Source: Sphaerotilus uruguayifluvii (GTDB taxonomy: Bacteria > Pseudomonadota > Gammaproteobacteria > Burkholderiales > Burkholderiaceae_C). Taken from it: a DNA stretch of 64,000 nucleotides. Shown here piece after piece: positions 8,576-17,173 of the stretch (position 1 is the stretch's first letter; each line of letters opens with the position of its first letter). Location: positions 33,252 to 97,251 of the forward strand of contig NZ_JABSNM010000003.1 of NCBI RefSeq assembly GCF_013294065.1, in the 5' to 3' direction. The position numbers and the translations under genes were made by a program. The notes beneath the pieces were generated by a model. It worked only from the letters and a program-made list of their open reading frames with translations. It did not search any database and was not told where the DNA came from.

Positions 8576-9148
8576 TCAGCCCCCGGCGCCGGCCTCGGCC
8601 GCGTCGCCGGGGGTGGCGCTCCAGTCGTCCATGTCGTGGCGGATCGCGTGGCGGTTGGCGATCAGCTCGTCGATGGTCGGCTCGTTCGAGAGCGCGCGGC
8701 GCAGCGCCAGCCGGGTGGCCTCGTAGTTGGTGCGGTACATGTCCTTCTTGTCGAGCTGCGGGTCGGTGGCGCAGCGCGGGTCGATCCAGACCAGGCTGAT
8801 GATGCAGAGATCGTCGACCAGCGCCTTCGGGATCACGCCCTCGATGACGCAGTCGAGCACCGCGTCGGCGGTGGCGCTCTGCACCACGCCGCCGAAGAGC
8901 TCGATGTTGGCCATGTCCTTGAGCGTCACCTTCGGCACGGTGATCGTCGCCGGGCGGACCATCTGGTTGCAGGCGCGGATCGCGAACATCGCGGTGTGGC
9001 CCTTGGTCTGCGCCATCATCGACGCGAAGGCCTGGCCGACGGGGCCGTCGACGCGGCCGATCAGCACCTCCGGCATCGCGTCGGTGAACTGGCCCTCGGC
9101 GGCCAGCACGGTCGCCTCGCCGGCGTGGAAGGTGTAGGGAAGGGTCAT
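8576..9148 (-). CDS. Formaldehyde-activating enzyme paralog lacking the catalytic His
   Basis: A 190-residue member of the Fae family: GRVDGPVGQAFASMMAQTKGHTAMFAI, CNQMVRPATITVPKVTLKDMANIELFGG and AVLDCVIEGVIPKALVDDLCIISLVWIDP align along most of the true fae in this window (28780-29292). The N-terminal stretch that carries the proton-transfer histidine in Fae (NEVAHIDL) reads FTDAMPEVLIG here, with no His. It is therefore a Fae homologue of the fae2/fae3 kind, perhaps a sensor or a different condensing enzyme. It overlaps the fhcDC stop by 4 bp, so it belongs to the fhc operon. A short Ala/Gly tail follows the core. Confidence 0.85.
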   Translation of the reverse strand: MTLPYTFHAGEATVLAAEGQFTDAMPEVLIGRVDGPVGQAFASMMAQTKGHTAMFAIRACNQMVRPATITVPKVTLKDMANIELFGGVVQSATADAVLDCVIEGVIPKALVDDLCIISLVWIDPRCATDPQLDKKDMYRTNYEATRLALRRALSNEPTIDELIANRHAIRHDMDDWSATPGDAAEAGAGG

Positions 9149-11016
9149 CGGACAGGCTCCTCGGGATCGGAAACGGGGGCAAGAAGGAACAGCTCGCCGA
9201 GCCCGTCGACCGCGAGGTCGCCGCGCAGCCGCGGCGGTGGCGCCCGGTCGTCGAGCCGGTCGGACATCGGCCGGAAGGCGGCACGGCCCGCGGCCTCGGG
9301 CACGGCCTCGATCTGGCGGCGCAGGTCACGCGCGATCAGCGTCCAGGCCACCCGCACATCGCCGCCACCGGGCACCAGGCCCGGCTCGCGCTGCGCCGCC
9401 GCCTGCGCGCCGGCGTCCAGCAGCACGACGCTGCCGCGCCGCAGGCCCCAGGCCGGATGGGCGCCTACCGCGCCGCCGATGACGACGGTGCCGGCCACCA
9501 GGCGCGAGAGCGCGAAGTCGCCGGCGCCGCCGGCCACCAGCAGCGTGCCGCGGCGCATCCGGTCGGCCAGGCGGGCGCCGGCACGCCCGGCGATGCTCAG
9601 CAGGCCGCCGCGCATGCCGTCCGGGCTGCCGGGCCGCGCCGACGCGACGAAGTCGCCGGCGTCGCCGGCGATGTGCAGCGCGCCGCCCTGCATCTCGACG
9701 CCGGCCTGGTCGCGCACCGAGCCGCGCACCTCGATCCGGCCGCCGCTCATGCCGGCGCCGACCTCGTCGCCGGCGTCGCCGTGCACCACCAGCCACCCGC
9801 GCGTCATGCCCGCGCCGATGCGGTCGAGCCGCGCGCCGTCGGCGGCGTCCGGGAAGACCAGCACCAGCTCGCCCGCCGCGCCGGCCGGTGCGACGTCGAA
9901 CCAGTCCGACAGCGGCGGCCGCAGGCGGCCCAGGCGCAGCGGCAGCGCCGCCACCGCCGCGGCGTCGAGCCCGTCGAGCGTCTCGGGCAGAAGGCCGTCG
10001 AGCTCCAGGCGCAGCGCCGGGCGACGACGCAGCGTCAGCCGCCAGCCGTGGCCGGTCGGCACCTCGGCGGCCGCCGGCGACGACGCGGCGGTCGCAGCGA
10101 TCGCCTCGGCCGGCCGGTGCTCGTGCAGCCGGCGCAGGTGGAAATGGAAGGGCCCGAGCTTGCCGCCGTAGTTGCCGGCCGACACCCGCAGCAGGCCGCC
10201 GGCCGCGTCGTCGGTGGCCAGCGGCCGCACCGCGTCGAGCCCGGCCTGCATCGACCGGGCGACCGCCGTGGCGCTCAGGCCGTCGACGACGATCTCCAGC
10301 ACGCTGCCGATGCCGGCATCGAGCTCGCTGCGCGGCACCAGGCCGAGCTGCGTCGGACAGAAGGCGTCGTTGGTCGAGGCCATCAGCGCCGGATAGCGGC
10401 TGCCGACCTTCGAGCCCGAGCGCACCACGCCGCCGGGAAACGGCAGGATCACGCCGGGCACCGCGCGCATCGCCTCGGCCGCACACTGCGCCGCGCGCAG
10501 CGCCGCGTCGGTGTCGCGCGCCAGCAGCAGCAGGTTGCCGCCGCCGACGCCCTTGACCACCGGCGTCGTCTCGTCGGCGACGAACTCGCCGTCCATCACC
10601 GGCACCCGCCACAGCCGCCGCCCGGCGATGCGCTTGCCGATCTGGCCGCCGTCGCCGAAGAAGCGCAGGCCCCGGCCGAGCGCGATCGGCTCGCCGGCGT
10701 CGGCCGGCAGGCCGGCATAGACCGCCGTCGTCGGGCAGGTCAGCACGCACTGGCCGACGCGGCGCTCGACCTGCCTGGCCAGCTCCTTGCCGCTCATCGC
10801 GAAGATCAGCACCGCCAGGCCCGGGCGGCCGTCGGGCGTCTCGTCGGGGCGCAGCTCGCGCTCGATGCCGGCCTCGCAGCCGCAGGCGATCACCGAGGTC
10901 GCGAAGCCGGTGGCCGCCACCGCCGCGTGGCGCGCCCAGACCGGATCGTGCGCGGTGATCAGCAGCCGCGTCGCCTTCATCGGGAAGGCCTCGGCGAAGG
11001 TGTCGTCGATGATCAT
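9145..11016 (-). CDS. fhcD-fhcC: Fused formylmethanofuran:H4MPT formyltransferase and Fhc subunit C
   Basis: A single uninterrupted 623-codon frame holds two proteins that are normally separate. Residues 1-300 are FhcD: IDDTFAEAFPMKATRL, TGFATSVIACGCEAGIERE, QCVLTCPTTAVY, PGGVVRSGSKVGSRYPAL and SAGNYGGKLGPFHFHL. Residues about 323-623 are FhcC, a right-handed beta-helix of repeated glycine motifs (GAGMSGGRIEVRGSVRDQAGVEMQGG, MRGGLLSIAGRAGARLADRMRRGTLLVAGGAG). A short Ala-rich linker (301-322) joins them. FhcD moves the formyl group from formyl-H4MPT to methanofuran; FhcC is a scaffold of the hydrolase that releases formate. The start overlaps the fhcA stop (ATGA). Confidence 0.9.
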   Translation of the reverse strand: MIIDDTFAEAFPMKATRLLITAHDPVWARHAAVAATGFATSVIACGCEAGIERELRPDETPDGRPGLAVLIFAMSGKELARQVERRVGQCVLTCPTTAVYAGLPADAGEPIALGRGLRFFGDGGQIGKRIAGRRLWRVPVMDGEFVADETTPVVKGVGGGNLLLLARDTDAALRAAQCAAEAMRAVPGVILPFPGGVVRSGSKVGSRYPALMASTNDAFCPTQLGLVPRSELDAGIGSVLEIVVDGLSATAVARSMQAGLDAVRPLATDDAAGGLLRVSAGNYGGKLGPFHFHLRRLHEHRPAEAIAATAASSPAAAEVPTGHGWRLTLRRRPALRLELDGLLPETLDGLDAAAVAALPLRLGRLRPPLSDWFDVAPAGAAGELVLVFPDAADGARLDRIGAGMTRGWLVVHGDAGDEVGAGMSGGRIEVRGSVRDQAGVEMQGGALHIAGDAGDFVASARPGSPDGMRGGLLSIAGRAGARLADRMRRGTLLVAGGAGDFALSRLVAGTVVIGGAVGAHPAWGLRRGSVVLLDAGAQAAAQREPGLVPGGGDVRVAWTLIARDLRRQIEAVPEAAGRAAFRPMSDRLDDRAPPPRLRGDLAVDGLGELFLLAPVSDPEEPVR

Positions 11017-12698
11017 GCCGCCCCGCCCTCCCGGCCCGCGAAGCATTCGACCGGCAGCAGCCGGCCGCCGCGCCCGCAGGCGCACAGCTCGTCGCAGCCG
11101 ATCTCCAGATGGTCCGGATTCACCGTGCCCCAGCGCGCATGGCGCCGGCGCAGCGCGCGGCCGATGTCCGGATCGAAGTCGGGCACGACGAAGAAGGTGC
11201 CGCCGACCGGCTCCTGCCCCGGCTCGGTGGCGCGCCGGCCCTGGCGGGCAACGACCGCGCCGTCCTTGAAGACCCATTCCGGCGTGGTGAACATGCGCTC
11301 GCGGTCGAGCGGGTCGTCGCGGTAGACGGCGAGGTCGGCCACCGCGCCGACCCCCAGATGGCCGCGGTCGCGCAGGCCGAGCAGCCGCGCCGGGCCGGCA
11401 CGCGTCATGATCGCCACCTCCTGCAGCGTCAGCTCGCGGCGGATGTCCTTCAGCGCGCACTGCTGCGCCACGTCCGGGTGCAGGCGCGCGAGCTGCGCGT
11501 CGCGGAAGTCGCGGTCGCACAGCAGCCGGATCAGGTGCGGATAGCTGGTGAAGGGGCCGCCGTTGGGATGGTCGGTGGTCAGCACCACCTGCCACGGGTC
11601 CTTCGCCTGCAGGAAGATCTCCAGCCCGATCGCCCACTGCAGCGCGTTGACGTAGCTGCTCTCGCGGTAGCGGAAGGGCACGACGCCGCAGCCGGCCTCG
11701 CACTCGATGTCCGAGAACACCGACTTGCGCGGGCTGGCCAGCCCGGCGTTGGCGAACTGGCGCATCGTGTCGCCGGAGGCGGTCACCGTCTGGCCGAACA
11801 GGATCTGGCCGACGTCGACGCTGAGCTGCGGGCGCGCGTCCAGCGCCTCGACCAGCGCGCGCGCCGCCGACGAGAACTTCTTCGGCCCCTCGCGGCCGTA
11901 GGCATGGAACTGCACATGCGTCAGGTGCGCGGGCAGGCCCTCGAGCGCGTCGATCGTCGCCAGCGTCGAGTCGATGTTGCCGGCCACGCCGAGGTTGCTG
12001 GCGTGGATGTGCAGCGGATGCGGCACGCCCAGCGCCTGCAGCCCCTGCGCCAGCGACTGCAGCACCTGGCGCGGCGTGACCTGCCAGTGGCGGTGCGGCT
12101 CGTCGACGTCGAGGCGGCGCTGGTCGAACTTGAAGGCCGAGATGCCGGCCGGATTGACCACCTTCACGCCCATCGCCCTGGTCGCGTGCAGCGTCCAGGC
12201 GATCAGGTCGCGGATCTCCTCGGGGCCGGCGCCCTCGGCGAGCCGGCGCAGCAGCATCTCGTCGTTGCCGAGCATCACGTAGGCGCCGTGGTCCAGCACC
12301 GGCGTGTCGCCCAGCTCCATGTGGGTCTGGCGCGCGTTGGCCGCCACCATCGCCGGCTCGAAGGCCGCGGTGTAGCCCATCTCGACATAGCGCCAGCCGG
12401 TCTCGATCGCGCCGGGCGCGACATGGCGGCACGGGTCGCCGTCGGCGTGGCGCTGCAGCTCGGGCAGCAGCAGCCGCGCCAGGTTCATCTTGCCGCCGCC
12501 GATGTGGGTGTGCAGGTCGATGCCGCCGGCCATGACGATGCAGCCCGACAGGTCGATCGTCGTGTCGGCCGGCTCGCCCGGCGCCGGCTCGACCAGGCGG
12601 CCGCCGCGCAGCCAGAGGTCGCGCACCTCGCCGTCGACGCCGTGGACCGGGTCGTGCACGCGGCCGCCGCGCAGGCAGGTCAGACGGTGGCCGCTCAT
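11013..12698 (-). CDS. fhcA: Formyltransferase/hydrolase complex subunit A
   Basis: A 561-residue amidohydrolase-fold subunit. Metal-site features are visible: GGIDLHTHIGGGK early, PLHIHASNLG and THVQFHAYG in the middle, and TTDHPNGGPF with the late Asp. The C-terminal part has CDELCACGRGGRLLPVECF. FhcA hydrolyses formylmethanofuran to formate; the bacterial complex lacks the redox chemistry of archaeal Fmd/Fwd. The start chosen (ATG, MSGHRLTCLRGGRVHDP) overlaps the fhcB stop by 4 bp. A longer reading frame upstream is the fhcB shadow. Confidence 0.93.
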   Translation of the reverse strand: MSGHRLTCLRGGRVHDPVHGVDGEVRDLWLRGGRLVEPAPGEPADTTIDLSGCIVMAGGIDLHTHIGGGKMNLARLLLPELQRHADGDPCRHVAPGAIETGWRYVEMGYTAAFEPAMVAANARQTHMELGDTPVLDHGAYVMLGNDEMLLRRLAEGAGPEEIRDLIAWTLHATRAMGVKVVNPAGISAFKFDQRRLDVDEPHRHWQVTPRQVLQSLAQGLQALGVPHPLHIHASNLGVAGNIDSTLATIDALEGLPAHLTHVQFHAYGREGPKKFSSAARALVEALDARPQLSVDVGQILFGQTVTASGDTMRQFANAGLASPRKSVFSDIECEAGCGVVPFRYRESSYVNALQWAIGLEIFLQAKDPWQVVLTTDHPNGGPFTSYPHLIRLLCDRDFRDAQLARLHPDVAQQCALKDIRRELTLQEVAIMTRAGPARLLGLRDRGHLGVGAVADLAVYRDDPLDRERMFTTPEWVFKDGAVVARQGRRATEPGQEPVGGTFFVVPDFDPDIGRALRRRHARWGTVNPDHLEIGCDELCACGRGGRLLPVECFAGREGGAA

Positions 12699-13984
12699 GC
12701 CGCCGCCCTCCCCGCGCCGAGGCGCTCGAGCAGCGCCAGGACCTGCGCCGCCGCCGGGGGCGCCGCCCGCCCGCCGGCGGCGTGCAGCGGCATCAGCACC
12801 GAGCCGTCGACCCGGAACAGATGGCCGCCGTGGTCCCAGCCCGGCACGCCGGCCGGCAGGAAGACGGTGCCGGCCTCGTCGCCCAGATGCCCGCCCGTGA
12901 CCAGCGCCGCCGGCCCGATCACCACCCGCACCGGCGCGGCCGGCACGTCCTGCGGCGCCAGGCAGGCCACCCACAGCAGCGCGTCGACCGCGCCGTCGGC
13001 CAGCAGCCGCGCCGCGCCGAAGCGCCGGCCGTCATGCTCGGGCACCGCGCGACCGCCGCCGTCCGGCGCGAGCGCGTGGCGGCTGCGCAGCGGCTGGCCG
13101 GTCATCCAGGCGTGCACGTACTGCGCCGTCATCGCGCCGTCGCCGCCGCTGACGGGCAGCGCCGCGGCGCGGGTCACGCGGTTGAGCCGCATCAGCAGAT
13201 GCGTCAGCCGCTCGATCGGCAGCGCCGCCTGCGCGCCCAGCTTCGACGGCTCCCACAGCAGCGCGACGTAGCGGGCCGCGCGCATCCGCGCCGCCAGCGC
13301 CCGCACGTCCGGCGGCGTGGCCGCGCGCGCCGCCTCGGCCTTGTCGCCCAGCTCCAGATGCAGCTGCACCAGCAGGTCGGGCAGATCGTCCGCGCCGCCG
13401 GGCAGCGCCAGCAGCTCGGCCTCGGCGCCGGCCGGGCGCTCCGCGTCGCGGCCGACATGGATCCACGCCGGCCGCGGCGCCCGTCCGGCCTCGCCGCGCC
13501 CGGCCAGCAGCCGCTCGACCAGCCGCGGCGCGGACGCCGTCACCGCGCTGCCGAGGCTGACGATCAGGTCGGCGCGCTCGCGGATCTCGGCCAGCGTGGT
13601 GGTGAAGCTGCCGCGGTCCTGCAGCGCGCGCAGGCCCTGCGCCAGCGGCTCGCCGGCCGCGGTGCCGACATCGACCACCGCGCCGAGCCGCTGCGCCAGC
13701 CGCACCAGCGCGCGCGCGCCGTCCACATCGCAGCCCCAGCCGCCGAGCAGCGCCTGTCCGGCCGCCTCCAGCCGCGCGGCCGCGACCGCCAGCGCCTCGT
13801 CGAGCGCCACCTCGCGGCCATCGACGCGCGCCTGCGCCGCGGGCATCGCCTGCAGCCCGGCCAGCGCAGACTGCGCCTTCGGGCAGCCGGTGGCCTCGGG
13901 CCGGCGGTCATCGCACAGCAGCGGGCAGAAAGGACAGGTCCAGGGCGGCGGTCCGGCAGAGACAGGGGGAGACGTCGGCAGCAT
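12695..13984 (-). CDS. fhcB: Formyltransferase/hydrolase complex subunit B
   Basis: A 429-residue protein related to FmdB/FwdB. An N-terminal cysteine set is retained (C17PFCPLLC24 and C34 in the chosen frame), followed by LDEALAVAAARL, LLGGWGCDVDGARALVRLAQRLGAVVD, a Rossmann-like SFTTTLAEIRERADLIVSLGS and LPAGVPGWDHGGHLFRVDG. In bacteria this subunit has lost the Mo/W-pterin chemistry and serves the hydrolase complex. The start is uncertain: MLPTSPPVS at 13984 was preferred, but ATGs at 14008 and 14059 are in frame. It is the first fhc gene, preceded by a 235-bp gap with nested inverted repeats. Confidence 0.88.
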   Translation of the reverse strand: MLPTSPPVSAGPPPWTCPFCPLLCDDRRPEATGCPKAQSALAGLQAMPAAQARVDGREVALDEALAVAAARLEAAGQALLGGWGCDVDGARALVRLAQRLGAVVDVGTAAGEPLAQGLRALQDRGSFTTTLAEIRERADLIVSLGSAVTASAPRLVERLLAGRGEAGRAPRPAWIHVGRDAERPAGAEAELLALPGGADDLPDLLVQLHLELGDKAEAARAATPPDVRALAARMRAARYVALLWEPSKLGAQAALPIERLTHLLMRLNRVTRAAALPVSGGDGAMTAQYVHAWMTGQPLRSRHALAPDGGGRAVPEHDGRRFGAARLLADGAVDALLWVACLAPQDVPAAPVRVVIGPAALVTGGHLGDEAGTVFLPAGVPGWDHGGHLFRVDGSVLMPLHAAGGRAAPPAAAQVLALLERLGAGRAAA

Positions 13985-14075
13985 GGAGCCTGCCAAGGCA
14001 ATCGCCATGCCACGCGCGCCGGCCGGGCCGCCTGCCCGGGCCGGCCCCAGGAACGCCACAGTCGCGCCTCATTCG

Positions 14076-14115
14076 CGCGACAGTCACGCCACAGTCTGTG
14101 GCGCAGAGTGTCGCG
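14076..14115. promoter_or_regulatory. Nested inverted repeats upstream of fhcB
   Basis: CGCGACA (14076-14082) pairs with TGTCGCG (14109-14115), and inside it CGCCACA (14087-14093) pairs with TGTGGCG (14097-14103). A further direct copy of ACGCCACAGT lies at 14053-14062. It could be an operator for the fhc operon or a terminator of the HisA-like gene upstream; no T-tract is present on either side, so an operator or attenuator is favoured. The rest of the 13985-14219 gap shows no gene. Confidence 0.45.
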
Positions 14116-14219
14116 TTTCCCTGCCAGCGGCGGGTCGACAGCCGGCCGGCCACGGTGGCACGGAACCTGATTCCGCTGCCTTCACCATGCCGCTCGCGCC
14201 GCACCTCCCCGGACCTGCC

Positions 14220-15014
14220 TCAGCCCCCGTCGCCGAGGCGGCCGTCATGCAGCGCGCTGGCCACCAGCCAGGCGCGCGCGCCGGCCGCGGCGGCGCGGCG
14301 CAGGTCGGCCGCACCGCGCAGGCCGCCGGCGCCGATCAGCATGACCTCGGGCGCGCGCCGGTGCAGCGCGGCCAGCGTGTCGAGATCGGGCCCGCCGTCG
14401 CTGCCGACCCGCTCGAGCGTCATCACGATCACCCGCCGCGGCCAGTGCCGGGGCTGCTCCCACAGCCCCGCGGCATCGAGCCGCCGGCCGTCGCGCCGGT
14501 CCAGCGACAGCAGCGCGCGCGCGCCGACCGGATCGGCCGGATCGAAGCAGCCGGCGACCGCGCCGGCGTCATGCATCGACTCGCTGGCATGGACCGGATC
14601 GACCCGCTCGGCCAGATCGCCGAGCCGCGCCAGCAGCGCCCGCGCGGCGCCGGCATCGGCGAAGCCCGCGTCCAGCCACAGCCGCCGGCGCGGCGCCCGC
14701 ACCAGCAGCGCCCGCAGCAGATCCAGCTGCGCCGCGCCGCCCTGCAGCGCGTCCAGGTCGGCGACATAGAGCGTGTCGCTGCCGGCGCGCCGCGCCAGCG
14801 CGTCGGCCAGCCCGAGCGGATCGCGCCCGCCGTCGCCCAGCGGCGAGCTCCACGGCGCGTAGCGGTGCCGCTCGCCGCGCTGCGCGCGCACCAGCGCGCC
14901 GCCCATCAGATCCACCACCGGAACGATCACCGGAACGATCACCGGAATGCTCGACGGAGCGATGCCCGCGGCCCCGGCCGCGGCCTGCCCTTCTGCTGCT
15001 GAAACGACGCCCAT
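14220..15014 (-). CDS. HisA/HisF-like TIM-barrel protein of the H4MPT cluster
   Basis: Up to 264 residues. PVVDLMGGALVRAQRGERHRYAPW matches the first strand of HisA-related proteins (usually VIDLLGG.VVHA..G.R..Y.P), followed by LYVADLDAL, LWLDAGF, RVIVMTLERVGSDGGPDL and VMLIGAGGLRGAADLRRAAAAGARAWLVASALH, the phosphate-gripping last strands. These paralogs travel with H4MPT genes and probably act in cofactor synthesis. The start is unclear: the ATG at 15014 overlaps the start of the divergent ATP-grasp gene by two bases, while GTG codons near 14937 just before PVVDL would avoid this. The N-terminus has a 12-bp tandem repeat giving VIVPVIVP. Confidence 0.75.
   Translation of the reverse strand: MGVVSAAEGQAAAGAAGIAPSSIPVIVPVIVPVVDLMGGALVRAQRGERHRYAPWSSPLGDGGRDPLGLADALARRAGSDTLYVADLDALQGGAAQLDLLRALLVRAPRRRLWLDAGFADAGAARALLARLGDLAERVDPVHASESMHDAGAVAGCFDPADPVGARALLSLDRRDGRRLDAAGLWEQPRHWPRRVIVMTLERVGSDGGPDLDTLAALHRRAPEVMLIGAGGLRGAADLRRAAAAGARAWLVASALHDGRLGDGG
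14917..14952. repeat. 12-bp tandem repeat at the HisA-like N-terminus
   Basis: Two exact copies of ACCGGAACGATC (14917-14928, 14929-14940) and a diverged third copy (14941-14952). Read on the minus strand they encode the Val-Ile-Val-Pro repeat just before the first beta-strand of the HisA-like protein. Copy number could change without breaking the frame. Confidence 0.8.
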
Positions 15015-16038
15015 GACCTCGATCCTCGTTCTCGAATTCCTCTCGGCCGGCGGACTGCACGGCGACCCGGCCGAGGCGGTGCTGATGCCGCTGGGCGTGT
15101 CGATGCGCGACGCGATGGCCGCCGACCTGCTCGCGCTGCCCGGTGCGGACCTGCGCGTGACGGTGGCCGACTGTAGCGCCGCGCCGGCCGAGGCGCTGGC
15201 CGCGCGGCTGCCGGCGGCGCAGGCAGCCCGGCTCGGCCGGGTGCGCGCGCGGCCCGGGCAGGCGCTGCTCGACTTCGTCGAGGCGCAGGCCGCCGCACAC
15301 GATCTGGCCTGGATCGTCGCGCCGGAGACCGGCGAGCTGCTGCCGCGCTGCCGCGAGCGCGTCGGCGACGCGCGCTGGCTCGGCAGCAGCGCCGACGCGC
15401 AGCACGCCGCCGCGCGCAAGAGCCGCACGCTGGCGCGGCTGGCCGCCGCCGGCCTGCCGGTGCCGGACGATGTCGCGGGCGATGCCCGGCGCTGGGTGGT
15501 CAAGCCCGACGATGGCGCCGGCGCCGTCGACACCGTCGTGCTGGCGGACGAGGCGGCGGCCCGGGCGCTGGCTGCGCGCCGCGCCGCCGCCGGCGAGCCG
15601 GTGATCGTGCAGCCCTGGGTGGAGAGCGCCGACAGTGCCGACGACTCGGCCTGCAGCCTGTCGATGCTCTGCGGCCCCGGCCTGGCCGGCGGCGCCGAGG
15701 CCCTGGCGCTGAACCGCCAGCGCATCCGCGTCGATGCCGCCGGCCAGGTGCACTACGACGGCCTGGAGCGCCTGTGCACCGACCCGGCCGATCCGCGCTG
15801 GCCGGCGCTGCAGGCGCTGGCCGAGCGCATCGCCGCGGCGATGCCGGGGCTGCGCGGCTTCGTCGGCGTCGATCTGGTCCGCCACGCCCGGCTCGGCTGG
15901 GTGCCGATCGAGGTCAACGCGCGGGTGAGCTGCGCCTGGGTCGGGCTGTCGGCCGTGCTGGGCCGGCCGCTGGCGGGCGAGGTGCTGGCGCTGCACCGCC
16001 GCGCCCGGGCGCAGGAGCCGAGCGATGTCGCGGCCTGA
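15013..16038 (+). CDS. ATP-grasp ligase, MfnD-like (tyramine-glutamate ligase type)
   Basis: A 341-residue ATP-grasp protein. MTSILVLEFLSAGG at the start is typical of MfnD-like proteins, so this ATG was chosen over one at 14947. Further features are LGSSADAQHAAARKSRTLARLAAAGLPVP (entry helix), WVVKPDDGAGAVDT (ATP-binding Lys and loop), VIVQPWVESADS and FVGVDLVR...WVPIEVNARV (metal ligands Glu and Asn). MfnD attaches glutamate to tyramine in methanofuran synthesis; the bacterial substrate may differ. It overlaps the next gene by 14 bp. Confidence 0.8.
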   Translation: MTSILVLEFLSAGGLHGDPAEAVLMPLGVSMRDAMAADLLALPGADLRVTVADCSAAPAEALAARLPAAQAARLGRVRARPGQALLDFVEAQAAAHDLAWIVAPETGELLPRCRERVGDARWLGSSADAQHAAARKSRTLARLAAAGLPVPDDVAGDARRWVVKPDDGAGAVDTVVLADEAAARALAARRAAAGEPVIVQPWVESADSADDSACSLSMLCGPGLAGGAEALALNRQRIRVDAAGQVHYDGLERLCTDPADPRWPALQALAERIAAAMPGLRGFVGVDLVRHARLGWVPIEVNARVSCAWVGLSAVLGRPLAGEVLALHRRARAQEPSDVAA

Positions 16039-17173
16039 GGCACAGGGGCCCGTCGTGATCGGCTGGGATGTCGGCGGCGCGCACCTGAAGGCGGCGCGCT
16101 GGCGCGGCGGCCGGATCGACGCGGTGCGGCAGCTCGCCTGCCCGCTGTGGCAGGGCATGACGCATCTGGACGCCGCGATCGACGCGGTGCGGGCCGCCTG
16201 GCCCGAGGTCGACGCGCCGGCCTGCCGCCACGCGGTGACGATGAGCGGCGAGATGACCGACCTGTTCGCCGACCGCGAGGACGGGGTGCGCCGCATCGGC
16301 GCGCGGCTGCGCGAGCGGCTGGCCGGCGAGCTGCGGCTCTACGCGGGCCCGGGGCGCTGGCTGGAGGTCGAGGCCGGCGGCGACGCCTGGCCGCAGGTCG
16401 CCTCGGCCAACTGGCGCGCCACCGCCAGCCACTGCGCCGCTCGGATGCCGCGCGGCCTGCTGGTCGACATCGGCAGCACCACCACCGACCTGATCGCCTT
16501 CGCCGGCGGCCGGGTGCTGGGCTCGAGCGTGAGCGACCGCGACCGGCTGGCCAGCGGCGAGCTGGTCTACCACGGCGTGGTGCGCACGCCGCTGTGCGCG
16601 CTGGCGCGGCGCATCGCGCTGCAGGGGCAGGAGCTCAACGTCATGAACGAGTTCTTCGCCACCAGCGCCGATGTCTACCGGCTGACCGGCGAGCTCGACC
16701 CGGCGCACGACCTGCACCCGCCCGCCGACGGCGCCGGCAAGTCGCTGCGCGAGACGCGGGCTCGGCTGGCGCGCATGGTCGGCTGCGACGTGCGCGACGC
16801 CGGCGAGGCCGACTGGCTCGCCTTCGCGCGCGCCTGGCGCGCCCGGCAGGTCGACGTGATCGCCAGCCAGGCCGGCCGGGTGCTGGCCGCGCACCGCGCC
16901 GCCTTCGGCCCGGCGCCGCCGGTGCTGGTGGCCGCCGGCTGCGGCGCCTTCCTGCTGCCGGAGCTGCAGGCGCGGCTGGGCCTGCCGGGCGCGCCGCTCG
17001 ACTACGGCCGCGACATCGCCGGCATCAGCGATGCGGCGGTCGCGACGATGGCGCGGGTCTGCGCGCCCAGCGTCGCGGTCGCGGCGCTGCGGGCGGACGC
17101 GGACCACGACGACGACGGGCACGGAGACACGATGCGCCACCACGGCGCGCGGGAGACGCTGCGATGTGGGTGA
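16025..17173 (+). CDS. MfnF-like H4MPT-linked C1 pathway protein
   Basis: A 382-residue ASKHA/hydantoinase-like protein: VIGWDVGGAHLKAARW (phosphate 1 loop), LLVDIGSTTTDLIAF (phosphate 2-like loop), GELVYHGVVRTPLCALARRI, TSADVYRLTGELDP and VLVAAGCGAFLLPELQ. This family, annotated as hydantoinase/oxoprolinase-like, includes MfnF, which condenses aminomethylfuran phosphate with an activated tyramine-glutamate in methanofuran synthesis. Neighbours are MfnD-like and MfnE-like genes with overlapping ends, which supports that pathway. Confidence 0.83.
   Translation: MSRPEAQGPVVIGWDVGGAHLKAARWRGGRIDAVRQLACPLWQGMTHLDAAIDAVRAAWPEVDAPACRHAVTMSGEMTDLFADREDGVRRIGARLRERLAGELRLYAGPGRWLEVEAGGDAWPQVASANWRATASHCAARMPRGLLVDIGSTTTDLIAFAGGRVLGSSVSDRDRLASGELVYHGVVRTPLCALARRIALQGQELNVMNEFFATSADVYRLTGELDPAHDLHPPADGAGKSLRETRARLARMVGCDVRDAGEADWLAFARAWRARQVDVIASQAGRVLAAHRAAFGPAPPVLVAAGCGAFLLPELQARLGLPGAPLDYGRDIAGISDAAVATMARVCAPSVAVAALRADADHDDDGHGDTMRHHGARETLRCG

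Noticed and set aside
14156..14171. TGGCACG sequence resembling a sigma-54 -24 element
   Set aside because: The -12 part is CTGAT without GC, and it points on the plus strand into the antisense of the HisA-like gene.
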